Below, in pieces: positions 1 to 5,883 of a stretch of DNA of 7,817 nucleotides (the stretch's first letter is position 1; every line of letters starts with the position of its first letter). The translations under genes and the position numbers were made by a program. This stretch comes from an uncultured Pseudomonas sp. (GTDB lineage Bacteria > Pseudomonadota > Gammaproteobacteria > Pseudomonadales > Pseudomonadaceae): positions 1 through 7,817 of the forward strand of contig CALMID010000165.1 in assembly GCA_937863915.1 (NCBI GenBank), read 5' to 3'. Below the pieces are notes generated by a model. It saw only the letters and a list, made by a program, of their open reading frames with translations, did not search any database and was not told the origin of the DNA.

Positions 1-1371
1 TTTCCCCGCCGGTTTGCCACCGAGCTTACTCCCCGCCTTGGCCCCACCACCGCCCAGCTTGGGCACCTGCCGTACTGCCTTGATCTTGGGCTTGTCGTCA
101 TCGCCCTCGAACCAGCGCCCCAGGTGAATATTGCCCTTGCCGCCAGCCGAGGCACCGCTGCCAGGCACCAGCTTCTGCTTGGGTTTCTTCGGCTTTTTCA
201 GAATGGCGCCACCGGCAGCCGTCAGCGGTACACGGTGATCGGGAATGAAATCCGGCTCGTCGCGGCGCTGCAGCACCTGACCGATCAGGGTCTCGATGGC
301 GGCGAGCTGGTCCACCTCGTCGGCACACACCAGCGAGATCGCCTCACCGGTCGCACCCGCACGCCCGGTGCGGCCGATGCGATGCACATAATCCTCGGCC
401 ACGATGGGCAGGTCGAAGTTGACCACCTGCGGCAGGTCATGGATATCCAGGCCGCGGGCAGCGACATCGGTGGCCACCAGAATCTGCACCTCGCCGGCCT
501 TGAAGCGCTCCAGCGCGCGCAGGCGGGTCGGCTGCGGCTTGTCGCCGTGGATCGCATCGGCGCTGACGCCTTCGGCCAACAGCTCCTCGACCAGCGCATC
601 AACCCCCTTGCGCGTCTTGGCGAACACCAGCACCTGCCCCCAGCGCTGCTGCGCCAGCAGGTGCAGGAACAGCTCGGCCTTGCGCTTCTTGTCCACCGGA
701 ATCAGCCACTGCTTGACGCTCTTGGCCGCGGCATTGCGCGGGCTGACTTCGATCGACAGCGGGTTGCGCAGCAGCTCCTTGGCCATGGCGCGGATGGCGT
801 CGGAGAAGGTGGCGGAAAACAGCAGGGTCTGGCGCTTCTTCGGCAGGGCGCAGAACAGTTCGTCCAGCTCGCGGGCAAAGCCCAGGTCGAGCATGCGGTC
901 GGCCTCATCCAGCACCAGCGCCTGCAGCTGCTCGAAACGCACGGCGTTCTGCCGGTACAGGTCCAGCAGGCGACCGGGCGTGGCCACCAGGATGTCGATG
1001 CCCTTGCGCAGTTTCATCATCTGCGGGTTGATGCTCACCCCGCCGTACACCGCGTAGCAGCGCAGCGGCAGGTTCTCGCCGTAGGTCAGCAGGCTCTGCT
1101 GCACCTGCTCGGCCAGCTCGCGGGTCGGCACCAGCACCAGCGCCCGCACCGAGTTGCTCGCCACCTGCGGCCCCTGCTGGGTCAAGCGCTGCAGCAGCGG
1201 CAGGGCAAAACCGGCGGTCTTGCCGGTGCCGGTCTGCGCCGCGGCGAGCAGGTCGCGACCCTTGAGCACCGCCGGAATCGCCTCTTTCTGCACCGGCGTC
1301 GGCGTCTGGTAATCAAGGGCGTTGAGGGTGACGAGCAGCGGCTCGATCAGGCCAAGGGCAGCAAAGGACAT
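1..1371 (-). CDS. rhlE: DEAD-box ATP-dependent RNA helicase RhlE (3' end beyond window)
   Basis: ATP-dependent RNA helicase of the RhlE group, a cytoplasmic enzyme that unwinds short RNA duplexes. In proteobacteria this family is linked to ribosome assembly and mRNA decay. Translation from ATG at 1371 gives 457 codons without a stop, so the C-terminus is cut off by the window edge. All core motifs are intact: a Q motif around residues 8-33 (Q28), motif I AQTGTGKT at 45-52, PTRELAEQ (Ia), ATPGR (Ib), motif II DEAD at 155-158, motif III SAT at 186-188, ATDVAARGLD (motif V) and HRIGRTGR (motif VI) at 330-337. After about residue 380 the protein turns into a Lys/Gly-rich basic tail, typical of RhlE and probably RNA binding. 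The start is firm: MSFAALGL is the usual RhlE N-terminus, and an in-frame TGA lies just upstream at 1387-1389. No good Shine-Dalgarno sequence is visible. It starts 37 bp after the yedA-like stop on the same strand, so readthrough is likely. Confidence 0.95.
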   Translation of the reverse strand, partial: MSFAALGLIEPLLVTLNALDYQTPTPVQKEAIPAVLKGRDLLAAAQTGTGKTAGFALPLLQRLTQQGPQVASNSVRALVLVPTRELAEQVQQSLLTYGENLPLRCYAVYGGVSINPQMMKLRKGIDILVATPGRLLDLYRQNAVRFEQLQALVLDEADRMLDLGFARELDELFCALPKKRQTLLFSATFSDAIRAMAKELLRNPLSIEVSPRNAAAKSVKQWLIPVDKKRKAELFLHLLAQQRWGQVLVFAKTRKGVDALVEELLAEGVSADAIHGDKPQPTRLRALERFKAGEVQILVATDVAARGLDIHDLPQVVNFDLPIVAEDYVHRIGRTGRAGATGEAISLVCADEVDQLAAIETLIGQVLQRRDEPDFIPDHRVPLTAAGGAILKKPKKPKQKLVPGSGASAGGKGNIHLGRWFEGDDDKPKIKAVRQVPKLGGGGAKAGSKLGGKPAGK

Positions 1372-1408
1372 GAGGGCAATACCGGGTCAGGCTCAAAGAC
1401 CGGCTAGT

Positions 1409-2302
1409 TTACTCTGCCGCCCGCTTTTGCGCCCGCCACTGCGGCAGACCGATGAGCAGCACGGCGGCGAGAATCACCGCCATGGCCAGCCATTCCGCCG
1501 CATTGATCTGCTCGCCCGCGAAGACGATGCCCAGCAGCACCGCCACCACCGGGTTGACGTAGGCATAGCTGGTGGCGGCCGCCGGGCGCACGGTCTTGAG
1601 CAGATAGAGATAGGCGCTGAAGGCAATCAGCGAGCCGAATACGATCAGGTACAGCAGCGCGGCCCAGCCGGCCAGGCTCGGCGCCTGTTCGAGGCGCTCG
1701 CCGGCCAGCGCACTGGCGGCCAGCAGCACCACGCCGCCGCCAAGCATCTGGCAGGCCACCAGCATGAAGCCCTGGGGCAGATCGAGCTGCTTGCTCCACA
1801 TCGAGCCGAATGCCCAGCTGGCGGCGGCCGACAGCAGCAGCGCGGCGCCCAGCGGGCTGGCCTGCAGGTTGTCACCGAGATTGAGCAGGGCGATGCCGAC
1901 CAGACCCAGAGCTATCCCGGTCCACTCCAGCGCGCGCGGACGCTGCCCCCAGAGCAGGCCGAACAGCAGGGTGAACAGCGGCACCGTGGCAATCGCCAGC
2001 GCCGCCACCCCGGAGGCCACGCCCAGGTCTTCGGCCACGGTCACCGCGCCGTTACCGATGCTCAGCAGCAGCACGCCCAGCACGCCGCTGCTCAGCCACT
2101 GCCGGCGGGTCGGCCAGGGCGCACCGCGCCAGCGCAGCAACGGCAGCAGGAGGAGTGACGGAATGACGAAACGCAGGCCGGCCATCAGCAGCGGAGGCCA
2201 GGACTCCACACCAATGCGGATCACCAGGTAGGTCGAGCCCCAGATCAGATAAAGCGCGGCAAAGGCGCCGATCAGCAACCAGGGGAAACGGGGGGCAGGC
2301 AT
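1409..2302 (-). CDS. yedA: EamA/DMT-family inner-membrane exporter, YedA type
   Basis: Ten-helix drug/metabolite transporter superfamily permease of the inner membrane. The substrate is unknown; relatives export amino acids or small metabolites. The 297-aa protein is hydrophobic throughout and has two EamA repeats, at about residues 9-141 and 152-286. It closely resembles E. coli YedA (about 306 aa, recalled) in blocks such as LYLIWGSTYLVIRIGVESWP near residue 18, GNGAVTVAE near 83, ATVPLFTL near 105 and TSYAYVNPVVAVLLG near 244. The start is taken as ATG at 2302 because the membrane domain begins directly after it. The frame stays open upstream to a TTG at 2392, but that extra 30-residue stretch is Cys/Ser-rich and unlike the family. 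A GAGAG stretch upstream of the ATG is at best a weak ribosome site. It sits 86 bp after the NYN gene and 37 bp before rhlE. Family assignment is strong; substrate is not predictable. Confidence 0.92.
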   Translation of the reverse strand: MPAPRFPWLLIGAFAALYLIWGSTYLVIRIGVESWPPLLMAGLRFVIPSLLLLPLLRWRGAPWPTRRQWLSSGVLGVLLLSIGNGAVTVAEDLGVASGVAALAIATVPLFTLLFGLLWGQRPRALEWTGIALGLVGIALLNLGDNLQASPLGAALLLSAAASWAFGSMWSKQLDLPQGFMLVACQMLGGGVVLLAASALAGERLEQAPSLAGWAALLYLIVFGSLIAFSAYLYLLKTVRPAAATSYAYVNPVVAVLLGIVFAGEQINAAEWLAMAVILAAVLLIGLPQWRAQKRAAE

Positions 2303-2388
2303 GACGCAACTCTCGACGTGCGGCGAGCCAGTGTGCGAGTCACTGGCACAGGCTGAACAGTTACAGTCGGCAGGAAAAACTGTACCGC

Positions 2389-2880
2389 TCAATGACGCAG
2401 CAGCAGCGTGCCTTCAATCGGCCGGTAGTCATCGGCCGCGCGCAGCAGCGCCTGGGCGGTCAGCCCGGGGACGCCATAGACCAGCGAGCGGGTAGCGAAG
2501 CGCAACCGGGCCCGCTCCAGCAACTGATCGAAATCGCCATCGCCGGACGCCAGGACAATCTCGTCGACCCGCGCCGCCGCCTCGATCACATCCAGAGTAA
2601 TGCCGACATCCCAGTCACCCTTGGCCGAGCCGTCACTGCGCTGGATATAGGGCTTGAGCTTCACGGTGAAGCCAAGGTTGCGCAGGATCTGCTGAAAGCC
2701 CTGCTGCTTGGCATCGCCGCGGTCGATGGCATAGGCATAGGCCTCGACGATCTGCCCGCGCGCCGCCACTTCCTGCCACAGGGCGCTGTAGTTGAAGTGA
2801 CAACCATGGGCCTGGCGCACGGTGTAGTAGAGGTTCTGCACATCGGCGAACAGGGCAATGGTCTTCACGGGGCGGGTCAT
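2389..2880 (-). CDS. NYN-domain (LabA/DUF88-like) putative ribonuclease
   Basis: A 163-aa protein that is essentially one NYN domain, a PIN-like fold of the LabA/DUF88 group. Such proteins are predicted metal-dependent RNases, but most bacterial members have no proven substrate. The expected acidic residues are present: D13 in LFADVQN after beta strand 1, D89 and D91 in KGDWDVGITLD with D97, and D114 and D116 in LASGDGDFDQLL. This is the usual pattern for binding a catalytic metal. There is no signal peptide or membrane segment, so it should be cytoplasmic. The start is ATG at 2880, followed directly by a hydrophobic beta strand (KTIALFADVQN). A -10-like CATAAT lies on the minus strand at 2907-2912, about 30 bp upstream, without a convincing -35 box. 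It is first in a run of three same-strand genes ending with rhlE, so a role in RNA metabolism is a fair guess but only an inference from family and position. Confidence 0.88.
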   Translation of the reverse strand: MTRPVKTIALFADVQNLYYTVRQAHGCHFNYSALWQEVAARGQIVEAYAYAIDRGDAKQQGFQQILRNLGFTVKLKPYIQRSDGSAKGDWDVGITLDVIEAAARVDEIVLASGDGDFDQLLERARLRFATRSLVYGVPGLTAQALLRAADDYRPIEGTLLLRH

Positions 2881-2980
2881 ATCCGGATCGCGGCAGGGAG
2901 GCGGCGATTATGCGCCCGATGCGCGTACCGTGCAGGCTTTGTTGACCGCCCACGCATGGAGTCGACCGGTGCGATCCGCC

Positions 2981-3124
2981 AACAGGCCGTTGAAAAACGT
3001 TGGCGAGGCCGCCAGCGCAAGGCAAAAACAGGCGAAAAAGCGCAGTTTACGAATGGTAAATGAGCATTTTGAGCCTGTTTTTAACGCCGCGCGGGCAACG
3101 CAGATAGTTTTTCAACGGCCTGTT
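2981..3124. repeat. MITE-like palindromic intergenic element (144 bp)
   Basis: The ends are a perfect 18-bp inverted repeat, AACAGGCCGTTGAAAAAC at 2981-2998 and its reverse complement at 3107-3124. Inside is a second perfect 10-bp inverted repeat, AAAAACAGGC at 3024-3033 and 3073-3082. In the centre is a hairpin, TTTAC at 3046-3050 pairing with GTAAA at 3056-3060 around a 5-base loop. Further A/T pairs (3036-3039 with 3067-3070) mean much of the element could fold into one long imperfect stem. It is richer in A/T than its surroundings and holds no credible gene. If the ends are ACAGGCC...GGCCTGT, the flanks are CA on the left and TA on the right, which could be a decayed TA duplication; this is speculative. 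The structure fits a small non-autonomous transposable element or a REP-like mobile palindrome. No transposase gene is in the window to mobilise it. Confidence 0.7.
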
Positions 3125-3159
3125 AGAGTTACAGCACGTCCATTGCCGATGGCCTGCCC

Positions 3160-3828
3160 ATGAATGCCCTGCGAGTGCTGCGCGAAGCCGCCTATTTCTA
3201 CAGCCACAATTTCCTGCGTATCGCCCTGCTCTGCCTGCCGCTGCTGTTGCTCGAGCGCCTCAGCGAGCTGGCACTGCGCGAGCAATTCGGCCACTGGCCG
3301 GAAGGCGCCCTGCAGCTGCTGTTCGGCGTGCTGTTCTACCCGCTGTATACCGGCATGCTGATCCTCTTTCTCGATGCCCGCAGTCAGGGCCGCGAGGCCA
3401 GTGCCGCGGAGCTGTTCGGGCGAGCCTTGCAGCTGTGGCCGGGCTTTGCCCTGCTCACGGCGCTGACGTCCGTGCTGGTCATGCTGGGCCTGAGCCTGAT
3501 GCTGCTGCCGGGGATGATCCTCATCGTCCTGCTGGCCTTTGCCGAATACCTGCTGGTCCTGCGCGGCCAGTCGCCGCTGGAGGCCATGCGCGGCAGCATT
3601 CGCCTGGTACGCGGGCAGTTCCTGCCGCTGGCCGGCTGCATCTTCAGTACGCTGATTCCGCTATGGATCCTCGATGCCTGGCTGGCCGAACGGTTCGGTG
3701 CAGAGCCGGTTGTCGATGTGCTCAGCGGCAGCCTGAGCGGCCTGCTGCAGATGTTCGTCAGCGTGGTGGTGTTTCGCTATTTCATGCTGCTGGAGCAGCG
3801 CCCGCAACTGGAGCCGCGCGACCACTGA
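3160..3828 (+). CDS. yciC: YciC/UPF0259-family inner-membrane protein
   Basis: A 222-aa polytopic membrane protein of unknown function, similar in layout to E. coli YciC (about 247 aa, recalled). Hydrophobic segments lie at roughly residues 18-32, 50-71, 95-115, 116-134, 154-175 and 190-211, giving about six membrane spans. The family-like core is LLPGMILIVLLAFAEYLLVL (115-134), followed by the cytoplasmic-looking stretch SPLEAMRGSIRLVRGQF (138-154), which matches the SMRSSMRLT region of YciC. The start is ATG at 3160, the only in-frame ATG after the TAG at 3124-3126. That TAG overlaps the right end of the palindromic element. No clear Shine-Dalgarno sequence precedes it, and any promoter must lie in or next to that element. 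It runs convergently into the dehydrogenase gene with 4 bp between the stops. The symbol reflects family resemblance; orthology is not proven. Confidence 0.85.
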   Translation: MNALRVLREAAYFYSHNFLRIALLCLPLLLLERLSELALREQFGHWPEGALQLLFGVLFYPLYTGMLILFLDARSQGREASAAELFGRALQLWPGFALLTALTSVLVMLGLSLMLLPGMILIVLLAFAEYLLVLRGQSPLEAMRGSIRLVRGQFLPLAGCIFSTLIPLWILDAWLAERFGAEPVVDVLSGSLSGLLQMFVSVVVFRYFMLLEQRPQLEPRDH

Positions 3829-3832
3829 GGCG

Positions 3833-4672
3833 TCAGGACCGATTGCGCTCCGGCTTTAGCCCGGACATGCGCGGCAGCAGCGCCCGCTCGAACAGACGGG
3901 GGAAGTAACGCGCCAGCAGGCGAGCCCGCCAGTTGACGTTGGACAGCACCAGCAGGCGCTTGCGTTTTATCGCCGCCTGGTAGATTTCCTCGGCCACATC
4001 CTGGGCCGAGGCCACCCGGCCCATGGCCAGCGGCGGTCGTGCTGCCGCCGCATCACCGACCAAAGCATTCTTGCGCAGGTCGGTGGCGGTGAAGCCGGGA
4101 CACACCAGCATCACATTCACCCCCGAGCCCTTGAGTTCGTAACGCAGCGTCTCGAACAGCCCATGCAGCGCATGCTTGCTGGCGTTGTAGGCGCTGCGGT
4201 AGAGCAGCGGGGCAAAGCCCGACAGGGAGCTCAGCACGATCACCTGACCATGCCGATTGACCAGGCTGTCGAAGGCCGCCAGGGTGCAATGCAGGGCGCC
4301 AAAATAGTTGACCGCCATGACCCGCTGGAACACCGCCAGGTCGGTCTCGGAAAAGGTACTGCGGTGGGTGATGCCGGCATTGTTGATCAGCACGTCGATG
4401 CCGCCGAAACGCTCGCTGACCTGCGCCATCGCCTGATTGACCGCCGCTGCATCGGCCACGTCGCAGGCCAGTCCCAGCGCCTCGGCATTGAACTGATCGC
4501 GCAGGTGCTGCACCAGAAAATCCAGCTCGCTCTGCTGCAGATCGAGAATCACCAGACGCGCTCCGGCCTGGGCAAAACGCATCACCAGGGCACGGCCAAT
4601 CCCCGCGCAACCGCCGGTGACCAGGACCACCTTGCGCTCGAACACCTTGCTGTGAAAAACCTTGTGCGGCAT
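3833..4672 (-). CDS. Short-chain dehydrogenase/reductase (classical SDR)
   Basis: A 279-aa NAD(P)-dependent oxidoreductase with a Rossmann fold. The cofactor motif TGGCAGIG is at 19-26, and D44 at the end of beta strand 2 suggests NAD(H) over NADP(H). D71-V72 and NNAG at 97-100 follow. The catalytic set is complete: N122, S149, Y162 and K166 within YNASK. The C-terminal 40 residues (NWRARLLARYFPRLFERALL) are basic and amphipathic, as in SDRs that act on lipophilic substrates and may touch the membrane. The substrate is unknown. The start is ATG at 4672, preceded by GGAGGG on the minus strand (4678-4683) with a 5-base spacer. It lies 24 bp after the CDGSH gene on the same strand, so the two are probably one operon. 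The CDGSH protein could be an electron-transfer partner, but this is inference. It ends 4 bp from the convergent yciC-like stop. Confidence 0.93.
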   Translation of the reverse strand: MPHKVFHSKVFERKVVLVTGGCAGIGRALVMRFAQAGARLVILDLQQSELDFLVQHLRDQFNAEALGLACDVADAAAVNQAMAQVSERFGGIDVLINNAGITHRSTFSETDLAVFQRVMAVNYFGALHCTLAAFDSLVNRHGQVIVLSSLSGFAPLLYRSAYNASKHALHGLFETLRYELKGSGVNVMLVCPGFTATDLRKNALVGDAAAARPPLAMGRVASAQDVAEEIYQAAIKRKRLLVLSNVNWRARLLARYFPRLFERALLPRMSGLKPERNRS

Positions 4673-4696
4673 GACTGCCCTCCCCCCGGATTCAAC

Positions 4697-4936
4697 TCAC
4701 AACTGCTTGTGACGGCCATCGCACAGCGGCGGCGTCTGGCTGTGCTTGCAGCCACAGAGATACAGGGTTTTGCTCTCCTCGGCATGAAACTTCAGCGGAG
4801 TCAGCCCGCTGCCCTTGTGCGCGCCATCGCAGAACGGCTGTTTGGCACTGCGTCCGCAGCGACACCAGAAATAATCCTGCCCGGCTTCGACCGCCACGGC
4901 ATAGGGTGCTTTTTGTGCAATCACCGGCTCGTCCAT
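4697..4936 (-). CDS. Small protein with two CDGSH iron-sulfur motifs
   Basis: A 79-aa protein with two complete 3Cys-1His CDGSH sites. Site one is C25, C27, C36 and H40 in WCRCGRSAKQPFCDGAHKG. Site two is C61, C63, C72 and H76 in LCGCKHSQTPPLCDGRHK. In this family (mitoNEET-like) each site binds a redox-active, often labile [2Fe-2S] cluster. Bacterial two-motif members carry both in one small polypeptide, as here. No signal peptide or membrane anchor is seen, so it is likely a cytoplasmic electron-transfer or cluster-carrier protein. The start chosen is ATG at 4936, with GAGGG 7 bases upstream (4944-4948). The frame remains open to an ATG at 4990, but the 18 added residues are not family-like, that start has no ribosome site, and it falls inside a possible -10 box. 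It is the first gene of the probable pair with the SDR, and diverges from the solute-binding protein gene. Confidence 0.92.
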   Translation of the reverse strand: MDEPVIAQKAPYAVAVEAGQDYFWCRCGRSAKQPFCDGAHKGSGLTPLKFHAEESKTLYLCGCKHSQTPPLCDGRHKQL

Positions 4937-5094
4937 CGCATCGCCCTCGACTGGCTGCCGACGCACAGGCGCCGGGCATCGCTCAAGCATAGTTCAGGCT
5001 CGCGACTGGACAGTGGCGGGAGCATTGCCCATGCTCGAACCAAGCACCTGAAAAACAACCCGAAAACAAAACGGCCACCCGCCGCCGGGAAACC
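4937..5094. promoter_or_regulatory. Divergent intergenic region between CDGSH gene and solute-binding protein gene
   Basis: This 158-bp gap must carry the promoters for both directions. On the minus strand, TATGCT (4986-4991) is a possible -10 box for the CDGSH-SDR operon, with only a poor -35 candidate (CTGTCC) about 17 bp upstream. A 6-bp inverted repeat, GAGCAT and ATGCTC with a 5-base loop, sits at 5020-5036 and could be an operator or chance. The segment 5048-5072 is A-rich compared with its surroundings. No strong promoter for the plus-strand gene is evident. Confidence 0.3.
4944..4948 (-). promoter_or_regulatory. Ribosome binding site deciding the CDGSH gene start
   Basis: GAGGG on the minus strand, 7 bases before the ATG at 4936. 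The alternative upstream ATG at 4990 has nothing comparable, so this site favours the shorter 79-aa product. Confidence 0.5.
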
Positions 5095-5883
5095 ATGCTG
5101 CGACACCTTGCCCCTGCCCATGCCGCGCAACACCGCGTGCGTCTGTCCTGGCGACTGCCGAGCCTGGCAGCCCTCTGCCTGCTGCTGGTCAGCACGCTGA
5201 GCCTGGCGGGGGTTCCGCAACGCGAAACCGTGACGGTGCGCTACCTGGAATTTCCGCCCTACAGCTTCACCAATACCGAGGGCCAGCCGGACGGCAGCAT
5301 CATCCGGCTGACCCAGCGCCTGCTCAGGCAGGCCGGCTACCCCGCCGACTTCCGCTCCGCTCCGAGCGCCCGCCTGTACGGTGGACTGGCCGATGGCAGC
5401 ATCCATCTGTGGCCGGGGGCACCGGGCGTGCCACAGCTCCAGGGGCTGACCCTGGAAAGCCGCTATGAGGTCGCCGAGGTCAACCTCAACCTGTACCACC
5501 GCGGCGACACGCCGGCACCACTGCTGCCCGAGGGCCTGCGCAACAAGCGGGTCATCCTGCTCACCGGCTACACCTACCGCCCGCCGGTATCCGACTGGCT
5601 GAAAGACCCGCAGCTGGGCATCAAATCGACCCAGACCAGCAGCCATGCCTCGGCCCTGGCCATGCTGAAACTGCGCCGCGGCGACTTCTTCATCGATTAT
5701 CAGAGCCCGGTGGAGCGTGAACTGCAGGCACGCAATCTGGCGCCACTGCCGTACATCACCCTGCATCGACTGCCGATCAAGCTGATCATTTCCAAGGCCG
5801 CGCCCAACAGCCAGCAACTGCGTGACGACCTCGACCGCGCCTACGAGACCCTGCGCGACGCCGGCGAAGACCTCAGCCTCTGA
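5095..5883 (+). CDS. Exported family-3 solute-binding protein, no adjacent transporter
   Basis: A 262-aa periplasmic binding protein of the SBP_bac_3 type. Family members bind amino acids or other small solutes for ABC importers, or act as sensory domains. Residues 16-38 form a signal peptide: basic RLSWR, then a leucine-rich core, with likely signal peptidase I cleavage after SLA at 36-38. No proper lipobox is present, so it should be soluble in the periplasm. The mature part opens with VTVRYLEFPPYSFTNTEGQP, the classic first strand and ligand-site loop, and continues with GSIIRLTQRLLRQAGY. The second lobe includes TSSHASALAMLKLRRGDFFIDY and a final helix (QLRDDLDRAYETLRDAG). The start is ATG at 5095 with GGGA four bases upstream; GTG at 5137 would also leave a working signal peptide. 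No permease or ATPase gene is adjacent, so it is an orphan binding protein. Its stop abuts the convergent hrpB stop. The ligand cannot be told from sequence. Confidence 0.87.
   Translation: MLRHLAPAHAAQHRVRLSWRLPSLAALCLLLVSTLSLAGVPQRETVTVRYLEFPPYSFTNTEGQPDGSIIRLTQRLLRQAGYPADFRSAPSARLYGGLADGSIHLWPGAPGVPQLQGLTLESRYEVAEVNLNLYHRGDTPAPLLPEGLRNKRVILLTGYTYRPPVSDWLKDPQLGIKSTQTSSHASALAMLKLRRGDFFIDYQSPVERELQARNLAPLPYITLHRLPIKLIISKAAPNSQQLRDDLDRAYETLRDAGEDLSL

Noticed and set aside
124..1407. Long plus-strand open frame of 427 codons opposite rhlE
   Set aside because: The opposite strand carries a full-motif RhlE in frame. The plus-strand translation is rich in Gln, His, Arg and Leu with no recognisable motif, as expected from the antisense frame of a GC-rich gene.
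2303..2392. N-terminal extension of the YedA-like exporter to a TTG at 2392
   Set aside because: The extra 30 residues have no match to the family, precede the expected first membrane helix, and would overlap the stop of the NYN gene.
2881..2888. ATCCGGAT 8-bp palindrome directly before the NYN start as an operator
   Set aside because: Too short to stand out in GC-rich DNA and without a second copy or flanking symmetry.
2858..3163. Plus-strand open frame of 101 codons through the palindromic element
   Set aside because: It overlaps the NYN start and the inverted-repeat element, lacks a ribosome site and encodes no recognisable protein.
4937..4990. N-terminal extension of the CDGSH protein to ATG 4990
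   Set aside because: There is no ribosome site there, the added residues are not family-like, and the ATG lies in a possible -10 box; ATG 4936 has GAGGG at good spacing.
4163..5200. Plus-strand open frame of 345 codons across the dehydrogenase and CDGSH genes
   Set aside because: It spans two well-supported minus-strand genes and their promoter gap, and its product is low-complexity without motifs.
4921..5817. Minus-strand open frame of 298 codons opposite the solute-binding protein gene
   Set aside because: The plus strand encodes a signal peptide and a clear binding-protein fold. The antisense product is Gln/Ala/Arg-rich shadow sequence and would also overlap the CDGSH gene.
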